From positions 1 to 5,862 of the forward strand of contig JAKFWE010000388.1 in assembly GCA_021732895.1 (NCBI GenBank): 5,862 nucleotides of DNA, read 5' to 3'. Under the pieces are notes generated by a model. It was not told the origin of the DNA, made no database searches, and worked only from the letters and a program-made list of their open reading frames with translations. Position numbers and translations under genes: made by a program. The stretch is from Allobosea sp. (GTDB lineage Bacteria > Pseudomonadota > Alphaproteobacteria > Rhizobiales > Beijerinckiaceae). How positions within the stretch are numbered: position 1 is the stretch's first letter; each line of letters opens with the position of its first letter. Positions 1 to 5,629 of the stretch are shown piece by piece.

Positions 1-10
1 GTTAGGGATG

Positions 11-50
11 GGGGGGCGTGCAGAAAGAGGCTCGTTCTGCACGCACCCCC
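11..50. repeat. GC-rich imperfect palindrome (hairpin 1) beyond the 3' end of the beta-oxidation gene
   Basis: GCGTGCAGAA at 16-25 is the exact reverse complement of TTCTGCACGC at 35-44, around a 9-nt loop. The stem extends by five G-C pairs (11-15 with 46-50) if A45 is bulged out, giving about 15 base pairs. It lies in non-coding DNA, 67 bases or more past the stop of the leftward gene. No T-run follows on either strand, so it is not a classical intrinsic terminator. It could be a repeated intergenic palindrome or an RNA-stabilising 3' hairpin. What lies left of position 1 is unknown. Confidence 0.6.
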
Positions 51-57
51 ACCCCGA

Positions 58-84
58 CCCTCCCCACAGCAAGCGGGGGGAGGG
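58..84 (-). terminator. Possible 3' hairpin / terminator-like structure (hairpin 2) of the leftward gene
   Basis: CCCTCCCC at 58-65 pairs perfectly with GGGGAGGG at 77-84 around an 11-nt loop. Read leftward, the hairpin begins 32 bases after the stop codon of the hydratase/dehydrogenase gene, where a transcription end would be expected. There is no U-tract after it, so it would be a weak or factor-assisted terminator at best, or a 3' end-protecting structure. Together with hairpin 1 it may belong to one repeated intergenic element; the C-rich/G-rich composition resembles intergenic repeats I recall from Hyphomicrobiales genomes. The rest of 1-116 shows no gene. Confidence 0.35.
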
Positions 85-116
85 AGAAGAACGGCCTTGC
101 CCTTCAGAGCGCAAAA

Positions 117-2198
117 TCACGCGGCCTTGGCCTTCAGTTCGGAGAAGGTCTTCCCCTCCGACGCCAGCCGGCGCAGCAGCGGCGCGGGCTCCAGCGCCGC
201 GTCGCCGCTCTCGGCCGCCTGCGCCTCGAGCCGCTTCACGATCACGTCGAGCCCCACCGTGTCGGCCCAGTGCATCGGCCCGCCGCGCCAGGCCGGCCAG
301 TTGTAGCCGTTGAGCCAGATGGTATCGATGTCGCCGGGCCGGGTCGCGACGCCCTCTTCGAGAATCCGCGCGCCCTCGTTCACCATCGGGTCGAGCAGGC
401 GGGCCAGAATCTCCGCTTCGGTGAAGCGCCGCCGCGTCACGCCGTGCTCCTTCGAGATGCAGGCGATCAGCGCCTCCACTTCCGGGTCGCGCTCGCCGGC
501 GCGCGCGCCTCCCGGATAGATGTAGTAGCCGCGCCCGGTCTTCTGGCCGAACCAGCCGGCCTCGCAGATCGCGTCCGCCACGGCCGCTGTCTTGCCGCGC
601 GACTTGCGCGTGCGCCAGCCGATGTCGTTGCCGGCGAGGTCCGACATCGCAAACGGCCCCATCTTGAAACCGAAACCGGTCAGCGCGGCATCGACCTCGT
701 GGGGCAAAGCGCCTGCGATCAACAGCCGCTCGGCGGCTTTCGTGCGCTGCTCCAGCATGCGGTTGCCCACAAACCCGAAACCGTTGCCGACGACGACCGG
801 CACCTTGCCGAGCTTGCGCGCCAGCGAGACGGCGGTCGCCACGACATCGTCGGCGACGCCGGCGGGGCGCACGATCTCCAGCAGCTTCATCACATTGGCC
901 GGGCTGAAGAAATGCATGCCCAGCACGTCCTGCGGCCGCTTCGTCGCCGCCGCGATTGTCGGGATGTCGAGATAGGAGGTGTTGCTGGCGAGGATCGCGC
1001 CCTGCTTGGCGACCCGGTCGAGCTCGCTGAAAATCTCCTGCTTGACGCCCATCTCCTCGAAGGCGGCCTCGATCACGATATCGGCCCGCCCGGCCGCCGC
1101 CAGACCGACCGCGCCGGTGATCAGCGCGATCCGCCGGTCACGGTTCTCGGGCGTCAGCGAGCCGCGCGTCACCGACATCTCGTAGATCGCCGCGACGCGG
1201 TTGATGCCGTTGTCGATCTGGGCCTGCTGCTGCTCGATCAGCGTCACCGGGATGCCGGCGTTTGCGAAGCACATCGCGATGCCGCCGCCCATGGTGCCGG
1301 CCCCGATCACGGCCGCCGTCGCGATCGGCCGCTCGGCCGTCCCGGCCGCGATGCCGGGAATCTTCGCAGCCTCGCGCTCGGCGAAGAAGACGTGGCGCAG
1401 CGCCTTCGAGCGCTCGTCTGCGACGAGATTCAGGAACAGCGCCCGCTCGGCCGCAAGGCCCTCCGCGAAGGACAAGGTGAAGACGCCGCGCACCGCCTCG
1501 ACCAGCGCCATGGCGTTGGGCATGTCGCCGGATTTGCGGGTCGCATCGGCGGCGAGCGCCTCGAAGGCGTCGCGATCCTGCGCCGTCAGTCTGTCGGCGC
1601 GCTCGCCGGTGCGCGTCCAGCGGCCCGTGGCGGCGAGCGAATGCGCCAGCGCCACGGCGGCGTCGACGACATCGCCGGCGGCGACCTGATCGACGAGCCC
1701 GAGCGCCGCCGCCCGGTCGGCCGAGATCGGCTCCCCGCTCAGCATCAGCGGAAAAGCGTCCGCGGCGCCGATCAGGCGCGGCAGCCGCTGCGTTCCGCCG
1801 GCGCCGGGGATGATGCCGAGCTTGATTTCCGGCAGGCCGAGCCTGGCGGCGGGGGTCGCGACGCGGGCGTGGCAGGCGAGCGCCACCTCCAGCCCGCCGC
1901 CGAGCGCGACGCCGTGGATGGCCGCGACGACAGGTCTGGCGCAGCCCTCGATCGCCTCCAGCACCTCGGGCAGGACGGGGCGGACCGGCGGCTTGCCGAA
2001 CTCGCTGATGTCGGCGCCGGCGATGAAGGCGCGCCCGGCGGCGGCGATGACGATCGCCTCGACCGCGGCGTCCGCGCCGGCCTCGGCGATGGCCCCCAGC
2101 AAGTCCCCGCGCAGCGCGGCGCCGAGCGCGTTGACCGGCGGATTGTCGATCGTCACGATCGCGACGGCGCCGCGACGGGCGATCCGGACGGTCTGCAT
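117..2198 (-). CDS. Bifunctional enoyl-CoA hydratase / 3-hydroxyacyl-CoA dehydrogenase (FadB/FadJ/PimF-like)
   Basis: This cytoplasmic enzyme of 693 residues carries the two middle steps of beta-oxidation: hydration of 2-enoyl-CoA and NAD-dependent oxidation of 3-hydroxyacyl-CoA. The crotonase domain spans about 1-185, with the oxyanion-hole segment AGADISEF (60-67), IHGVALGGGLE (94-104) and LPEIKLGIIPGAGG (122-135). The catalytic glutamates are E104 and E124. The dehydrogenase domain has the Rossmann motif VIGAGTMGGG (297-306). Its catalytic set S408, H429, E441 and N479 matches the spacing of human HADH S137/H158/E170/N208. A second helical dehydrogenase domain follows (about 595-680, with GYNWPAWRGGPM). 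Length suits the FadB/FadJ/peroxisomal MFE1 class (about 690-730). Start: the ATG at 2198 has GGAGGAG seven bases upstream; an in-frame ATG at 2234 has none. The gene is divergent from the transporter. The natural acyl chain (fatty, dicarboxylic or ring-derived, as for PimF) cannot be read from sequence. A thiolase partner is not in the window. Confidence 0.95.
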   Translation of the reverse strand: MQTVRIARRGAVAIVTIDNPPVNALGAALRGDLLGAIAEAGADAAVEAIVIAAAGRAFIAGADISEFGKPPVRPVLPEVLEAIEGCARPVVAAIHGVALGGGLEVALACHARVATPAARLGLPEIKLGIIPGAGGTQRLPRLIGAADAFPLMLSGEPISADRAAALGLVDQVAAGDVVDAAVALAHSLAATGRWTRTGERADRLTAQDRDAFEALAADATRKSGDMPNAMALVEAVRGVFTLSFAEGLAAERALFLNLVADERSKALRHVFFAEREAAKIPGIAAGTAERPIATAAVIGAGTMGGGIAMCFANAGIPVTLIEQQQAQIDNGINRVAAIYEMSVTRGSLTPENRDRRIALITGAVGLAAAGRADIVIEAAFEEMGVKQEIFSELDRVAKQGAILASNTSYLDIPTIAAATKRPQDVLGMHFFSPANVMKLLEIVRPAGVADDVVATAVSLARKLGKVPVVVGNGFGFVGNRMLEQRTKAAERLLIAGALPHEVDAALTGFGFKMGPFAMSDLAGNDIGWRTRKSRGKTAAVADAICEAGWFGQKTGRGYYIYPGGARAGERDPEVEALIACISKEHGVTRRRFTEAEILARLLDPMVNEGARILEEGVATRPGDIDTIWLNGYNWPAWRGGPMHWADTVGLDVIVKRLEAQAAESGDAALEPAPLLRRLASEGKTFSELKAKAA

Positions 2199-2205
2199 CT
2201 GCGCG

Positions 2206-2212
2206 CTCCTCC
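2206..2212 (-). promoter_or_regulatory. Ribosome binding site deciding the hydratase/dehydrogenase start
   Basis: On the minus strand the sequence is GGAGGAG, seven bases before the ATG at 2198. The alternative upstream ATG at 2234 is preceded by GCGAACGATCTGCA, with no Shine-Dalgarno match, and lies inside the nested repeat at 2218-2259. The downstream start is therefore preferred. Confidence 0.8.
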
Positions 2213-2217
2213 AACCT

Positions 2218-2259
2218 GTCAGATCGTTCTGCATTGCAGATCGTTCGCCTGCATCTGAC
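2218..2259. promoter_or_regulatory. Nested direct and inverted repeats, probable operator in the beta-oxidation gene leader
   Basis: CAGATCGTTC occurs twice, at 2220-2229 and 2237-2246, a 17-bp period. Each copy is followed by TGCAT (2230-2234 and 2250-2254). CTGCA-T-TGCAG at 2229-2239 is a palindrome with a single central base, and GTCAGAT (2218-2224) is the reverse complement of ATCTGAC (2253-2259). The cluster sits 20-61 bases before the ATG of the leftward gene and downstream of its candidate promoter, a typical place for a repressor to block transcription. I do not recognise the site as that of a named regulator; it does not match the GAAAC-N4-GTTTC consensus of PsrA. No regulator gene is visible in the window. 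Confidence 0.5.
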
Positions 2260-2263
2260 GCCT

Positions 2264-2292
2264 CAGGAAGTGCGCCCGGCAGTCGTTGTCAA
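2264..2292 (-). promoter_or_regulatory. Candidate sigma-70 promoter for the hydratase/dehydrogenase gene
   Basis: Read leftward, TTGACA (2292-2287) is a perfect -35 hexamer. A 17-base spacer leads to TTCCTG (2269-2264), which matches the -10 consensus poorly. A perfect -35 with a weak -10 is common for regulated promoters, but position rests on the -35 alone. The predicted leader would run through the nested repeat at 2218-2259. Confidence 0.35.
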
Positions 2293-2374
2293 GTATCGCC
2301 GTTCGATGCATAGCTCAATCCGGAAGAAACATGCTGCACTGCGGAATGTCGTCGGCCATGCTTGACCCGCCCGG

Positions 2375-2422
2375 AAAGCCCATGCCATGGCTTTTGACAA
2401 CGCCGCATCATGCATCGCATCG
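2375..2422 (+). promoter_or_regulatory. Candidate promoter of the transporter operon, with overlapping inverted repeat
   Basis: TTGACA at 2394-2399 is a perfect -35 hexamer. A 17-base spacer gives GCATCG (2417-2422) as a poor -10, so the exact start is uncertain. The same nine bases, TTGACAACG, form the -35 region of the divergent gene on the other strand. An inverted repeat AAAGCC (2375-2380) / GGCTTT (2389-2394) with an 8-base gap abuts and overlaps the -35 by one base, and could be an activator or repressor site. GCATC is repeated three times at 2405-2421 in the presumed -10 region. Confidence 0.35.
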
Positions 2423-2441
2423 GGCCTGATGAAGAGCAACC

Positions 2442-2446
2442 GGAGG
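2442..2446 (+). promoter_or_regulatory. Ribosome binding site deciding the binding-protein start
   Basis: GGAGG ends five bases before the ATG at 2452. An in-frame ATG at 2410 would add 14 polar residues in front of the signal peptide and has no Shine-Dalgarno sequence, so 2452 is the start. Confidence 0.85.
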
Positions 2447-2451
2447 ACGCC

Positions 2452-3615
2452 ATGATCCGCAGATCCTTTCTCGCCGTCTCGTTGTGCGCGGCCCTGACGC
2501 TCGCGGCGTCAGCGAAGGCCGAAGAGATTCAGGTCGGCTCGCACATGCCGCTGACCGGGTCGCTCGCCCGCTCCGGCCAGTCCTTCCGCGAAGGCATGCT
2601 GGTCGCGGTCAAGCTGTTCAACGAATCCCAGAGCAGACACCAGATCAAGGTCAGCCTGATCGACGACGAGAGCCAGCCGGCCAAGGCCGTCGGCGCGGTC
2701 GAGAAACTCGTCTCCGACGGCGCCGTGGCGATTCTCGGCGGCTACGGCTCCAACATCGTCGGGCCGGCCTCCGACACGTCCAACCGCCTCGGCAAGGTCT
2801 ACATCACCGCCGGCGCCGTCAGCGAGGAACTGGTCCGCCGCGGCAGCAAGAATTTCTTCCGGATCAACAACAACGCCGGCTATCAGCGCGGCTTCGAAGG
2901 CATGGTCGAGGAACTGAAGGCCGCCGGCGTCTCGATCATCGCGTCGACCCGCGAGGCGCCGATGCTGCTGGCGAAGGGCCTGGAGGAGTCGCTGGCCAAG
3001 AAGGGCGTCAAGGTCACGCTGCACGCGTTCGACCCCGCGATCACCGACTTCAAGCCGATCGTCAACAAGATCAAGCTGCAGGACAAGCCCGACCTGATCT
3101 TCATGTCGGCCTATGAGAACGACTATGTCGGCATCATCCGCGCCGCCAAGGTGCTCAAGCCGCCGGTCAAGCTGATCGCCGGAGCATGGTCGCTGGCGAT
3201 CCCGAAAATGTATCAGGATTTTCCCGACCTGATGCAGAACGTCGTCGGCACGACGCCGCTGCCCTACCCGGTCGATGTCAAGGACGAGGAGGGCAAGCGC
3301 TTCGTCGCCGGCTTCAAGGCGATGTTCAACAAGGACATCGACTACGCCGCCACGCTCTCCTTCGTGAAGACGATGGTGCTGTGCGAGGCCCTGGCCCGCG
3401 CCGCCGACGCCGGCACGCTGAAATCCGGCGGTCTGGCCGACGAGGTCCGCAAGACCAGCCGGTCCTCGCCGCTCGGCCCGATCGTCTTCGACGCGGTCGG
3501 CGACAATCCCAACTTCACGCTCAGCATGGGCCAGCATCAGGACGGCAAGATCGTGCTGGTCTCGCCGGCCGAGCAATCGACCGGCAAGATCGCCTATCCC
3601 GGCCTGCCGTGGTGA
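2452..3615 (+). CDS. Periplasmic substrate-binding protein of a branched-chain amino acid-type (LIV/HAAT) ABC transporter
   Basis: The protein captures the transported solute in the periplasm and delivers it to the permease pair encoded downstream. It has 387 residues, usual for the family (type I fold, Peripla_BP_6). The signal peptide is clear: MIRRS, a hydrophobic core at about 6-20, and a probable cleavage after A21-K-A23, leaving EEIQVGSH. No lipobox cysteine is present, so it is a free periplasmic protein. Family landmarks are GSHMPLTGSLA (29-39), DDESQPAKAV (71-80), GGYGSNIVGPASD (96-108), FFRINNN (135-141) and the PDLIFMSAYENDY hinge region (213-225). Aligned by eye with E. coli LivJ, the Thr102 position appears as V123, and the region around Glu226 reads AGAWSLAIP with no acidic residue. 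The ligand may therefore not be an alpha-amino acid. It is the first gene of the operon, and a long palindrome separates it from the permeases. Family is certain, substrate unknown. Confidence 0.95.
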   Translation: MIRRSFLAVSLCAALTLAASAKAEEIQVGSHMPLTGSLARSGQSFREGMLVAVKLFNESQSRHQIKVSLIDDESQPAKAVGAVEKLVSDGAVAILGGYGSNIVGPASDTSNRLGKVYITAGAVSEELVRRGSKNFFRINNNAGYQRGFEGMVEELKAAGVSIIASTREAPMLLAKGLEESLAKKGVKVTLHAFDPAITDFKPIVNKIKLQDKPDLIFMSAYENDYVGIIRAAKVLKPPVKLIAGAWSLAIPKMYQDFPDLMQNVVGTTPLPYPVDVKDEEGKRFVAGFKAMFNKDIDYAATLSFVKTMVLCEALARAADAGTLKSGGLADEVRKTSRSSPLGPIVFDAVGDNPNFTLSMGQHQDGKIVLVSPAEQSTGKIAYPGLPW

Positions 3616-3635
3616 ACGCCGCAATCTGACGAACG

Positions 3636-3742
3636 CGCCGTCATCCCGGGCGCAGCGAAGGGAGACCCGGGATCCATGCCTGACCATCGCAAGGTTCAGG
3701 AATGGATCCCGGGTCTCCCTTCGGTCGCCCGGGATGACGGCG
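3636..3742. repeat. Long inverted repeat made of two head-to-head palindromic units (REP/BIME-like)
   Basis: The arms run from 3636 inward and from 3742 inward. They are almost perfect reverse complements for about 49 bases, with one small asymmetric bulge (CAGCG at 3652-3656 against CGGT at 3722-3725) and a mismatch near 3678/3702. The apical loop is about 3686-3692. Each arm is itself palindromic: ATCCCGGG/CCCGGGAT at 3643-3650/3666-3673, and again at 3706-3713/3728-3735. The DNA or RNA can therefore fold either as two short hairpins or one very long one. It fills most of the gap between the binding-protein gene and the first permease gene. No T-run follows, so it is not an intrinsic terminator. 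It resembles palindromic intergenic elements I recall from Bradyrhizobium-like genomes. A role in mRNA stability, as for the REP between malE and malF, is inference. Confidence 0.9.
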
Positions 3743-3777
3743 TGTGAGGCGCAAAAAGACAGGCCGAATCCCGCCCC

Positions 3778-4650
3778 ATGCTCGAACTGTCCCAGCAAGC
3801 GATCTTCTCCGGCCTGCTCGTCGGCTCGGTCTACGCGCTGGTGGCGCTGGGCATCGCGCTGACCTTCGGCGCGATGAAGATCATCAACCTCGCGCATGGC
3901 GAGCTCGTGCTGTTGGCCGCCTACATGGCCTATTTCATCGAGAGCCGGACCGGCTGGAATCCCTATGCGGCGATCCCGCTCGCCTTCGCCGTCACCGGCG
4001 TCGTCAGCGTCGCGGTCTATCTGCTGATCGACCGCATCCGCGAGCACCGCGAGCTCAACTCGCTGATCCTGACCTTCGCCATCGGCATCGTGCTGACCAA
4101 CGCGATCCTGCTGATCTTCGCCAGCGACGTGCGCTCGACCGGCTCGCCCTTCCTCCAGGACGCGATCTCCTTCCATACGGTCTACGCCATGAAGAGCGAA
4201 CTCACCGCCTTCTTCCTCAGCCTCGCGGTGATGGCGGCGCTGTGGTGGTGGCTGAAGGCGAGCTGGTATGGCCGGGCCGTGCGCGCCGTCTCCTCCAACC
4301 GCGACGCGGCCATGCTGATGGGCGTCGATCCGCGCCGGGTCGAACTGGCGGCCTTCCTCGTCGCCGGCGTGCTCGCCAGCGTCGCCGGCGTCGCGCTCTT
4401 CACGATGAGCGTGGTCCAGCCCGCGCTCGGCCCGGCTTTGACCGTCAAGGCCTTCATCGTCACGGTGCTCGCCGGCGTCGGTTCGATTCCCGGCGTCTTC
4501 TGCGCGGCGCTGCTGCTCGGCGTCACCGAGGCGATGACGGTGACGCTCGCCAGCTCCGCCCTGCAGGAGCTGGTCGGCATGGTGCTGTTCCTGCTCGTGC
4601 TCTTCTTCATGCCGAACGGGCTGTTCGGCGCCCGTGCGCGGCGCGGCTGA
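3778..4650 (+). CDS. livH: LivH-type inner-membrane permease of the ABC transporter
   Basis: This is one of the two transmembrane subunits that form the translocation path with the LivM-type protein encoded next. It has 290 residues, usual length, with about eight hydrophobic segments (roughly 8-30, 36-55, 62-83, 96-115, 143-159, 190-208, 222-250 and 262-279). Family signatures are GSVYALVALGIALTFG (16-31), INLAHGE (36-42), YGRAVRAVSSN (164-174) and the cytoplasmic coupling stretch VLAGVGSIPG (230-239). It ends MPNGLFG. The ATG at 3778 is the only reasonable start: a TGA lies in frame at 3745-3747, and conserved residues begin soon after the start. The Shine-Dalgarno match is weak (ACAGG 14 bases away). 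The long palindrome ends only 35 bases upstream, so translation initiation may be inefficient. The symbol follows the family; transport of leucine itself is not shown. Confidence 0.95.
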   Translation: MLELSQQAIFSGLLVGSVYALVALGIALTFGAMKIINLAHGELVLLAAYMAYFIESRTGWNPYAAIPLAFAVTGVVSVAVYLLIDRIREHRELNSLILTFAIGIVLTNAILLIFASDVRSTGSPFLQDAISFHTVYAMKSELTAFFLSLAVMAALWWWLKASWYGRAVRAVSSNRDAAMLMGVDPRRVELAAFLVAGVLASVAGVALFTMSVVQPALGPALTVKAFIVTVLAGVGSIPGVFCAALLLGVTEAMTVTLASSALQELVGMVLFLLVLFFMPNGLFGARARRG

Positions 4651-4654
4651 GGGA
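4649..4654 (+). promoter_or_regulatory. Ribosome binding site deciding the LivM start
   Basis: GAGGGA overlaps the stop codon of the preceding permease gene and lies nine bases before the ATG at 4664. It is too close (zero bases) to the ATG at 4655 and lies downstream of the possible GTG at 4634. The best start is therefore 4664, and the arrangement suggests translational coupling. Confidence 0.6.
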
Positions 4655-4663
4655 ATGGCCGCG

Positions 4664-5629
4664 ATGCGCACCCTGTCCGTCCCCGCGCTGCCCGCTCTCC
4701 TGCTCGCCGTCGCGGCCTTCGCGGTCCCGCTGGTCTTCGGGGCCAACGCCTACATCATGGGCCTGTTCGTCTCCGGCCTGATCGTGTCCGGCGTCGCGCT
4801 GGCCTGGGCGCTGCTCGGCAATCTCGGCGGCATGGTCTCCTTCGGCCATGCCGCCTTCTTCGGCGTCGGCGCCTACGCCTCGGCGCTGCTCTCGGCGAGA
4901 TCGGGCCTGCCGGTGCCGCTCTCGCTGCTCGCGGGCGGCGCGGTGGCGGCGCTGTTCTCGCTGGCGATGCTGCCGGCGCTGCGCCTGTCGGGACCCTATT
5001 TCGCGCTCGCCATCCTGGCCTACGCCCATATCTTCAAGATCCTGGCGACGGAAGCCTCGTGGCTGACCGGCGGCTCGGCCGGTCTCGCGCGCTTCCCGAC
5101 CCTGCCGACGATCGCCGGGATCGATTTCTCCAGCCGGCTCGGCAGCTACTGGCTGCTGGTCGCCATGGTCGCCGCCTGCGCCGCGATCTACCTCGCGGTG
5201 AAGCGCAGCCATGTCGGCACCGCCCTGCGCGCGATGGCGGAAAGCGAGGACGCGACGCGGGTCGTTGGCGTCAACGCCACTTTGCTGAAGAGCTGGATGC
5301 TGCTGCTCTCGGCCTTCATCACCGGGGTCTTCGGCGCGATGAACGCCCATATCATCAACTTCCTCGAACCCGACTACGCCTTCTCGGGAAGCTGGTCGGT
5401 GCTGCCGATCATCGCCGCGATCTTCGGCGGCTACCGCACGATCCTCGGCCCCGTCGCCGGCGCGGTGCTGATCTATCTGTTCGACCAGCTCGTCGCGAAG
5501 GCGCTGCTGCCGGTCGGCCACCAGATCCTGCTCGGCGTCCTGCTGGCGGGCATGATCCTGATCGCGCCCAACGGCCTGTTCGGCCTGTTCGGCGGCAAGA
5601 GGAAGAGAGCCGCCCATGCTGCGGCTTGA
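4664..5629 (+). CDS. livM: LivM-type inner-membrane permease of the ABC transporter
   Basis: This is the second transmembrane subunit, pairing with the LivH-type protein. From the ATG at 4664 it has 321 residues. Signatures are WALLGNLGGMVSFGHAAFFG (48-67), LRLSGPYFALAILA (106-119), SHVGTALRAMAESEDATRVV (182-201) and GGYRTILGPVAGA (255-267). It ends APNGLFGLFGGKRKR. About nine hydrophobic segments can be drawn, among them 10-25, 29-52, 60-78, 85-104, 112-127, 162-178, 212-230, 245-275 and 285-303. The coupling stretch reads GGYRT, where most family members I remember have GG-x-GT. The gene starts 13 bases after the LivH stop, and its end overlaps the ATPase start by 14 bases, so the operon is tightly coupled here. 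Starts at 4634 (GTG, overlapping the previous gene) or 4655 would add 10 or 3 residues. Confidence 0.95.
   Translation: MRTLSVPALPALLLAVAAFAVPLVFGANAYIMGLFVSGLIVSGVALAWALLGNLGGMVSFGHAAFFGVGAYASALLSARSGLPVPLSLLAGGAVAALFSLAMLPALRLSGPYFALAILAYAHIFKILATEASWLTGGSAGLARFPTLPTIAGIDFSSRLGSYWLLVAMVAACAAIYLAVKRSHVGTALRAMAESEDATRVVGVNATLLKSWMLLLSAFITGVFGAMNAHIINFLEPDYAFSGSWSVLPIIAAIFGGYRTILGPVAGAVLIYLFDQLVAKALLPVGHQILLGVLLAGMILIAPNGLFGLFGGKRKRAAHAAA

Noticed and set aside
2199..2234. A 12-residue N-terminal extension of the hydratase/dehydrogenase from an ATG at 2234
   Set aside because: There is no Shine-Dalgarno before it, the ATG is inside the nested repeat, and homologues begin close to the MQTVR start, which has GGAGGAG.
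18..2258. A 746-codon open frame on the plus strand opposite the hydratase/dehydrogenase gene
   Set aside because: Its translation is rich in R, G, D, H and Q with no domain motif, as expected for an antisense shadow in high-GC DNA. The minus strand carries complete catalytic motifs of a known enzyme and a good ribosome binding site.
2410..2451. A 14-residue extension of the binding protein from an ATG at 2410
   Set aside because: It would put acidic residues ahead of a textbook signal peptide and has no ribosome binding site, whereas 2452 has GGAGG at five bases.
3636..3742. Intrinsic terminator ending the binding-protein transcript
   Set aside because: The stem is far longer than a normal terminator and is followed by GTGTGAGGCGCAAAAAG, with no T-run on the coding strand. 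The permeases downstream belong to the same transporter.
3636..3742. Insertion sequence ends or a miniature transposon
   Set aside because: I see no flanking target-site duplication outside the arms and no transposase. The internally palindromic arms fit a REP/BIME-type element better, though a MITE origin cannot be excluded without other copies.
2509..4746. A 745-codon open frame on the minus strand across the binding-protein and LivH genes
   Set aside because: It runs straight through the intergenic palindrome and has a low-complexity R/D/H/Q-rich translation. The genes on the plus strand explain the coding signal.
3744..4781. A 345-codon plus-strand frame starting at a GTG at the edge of the palindrome
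   Set aside because: It is a frame-shifted shadow of LivH, with arginine-rich translation and no membrane segments.
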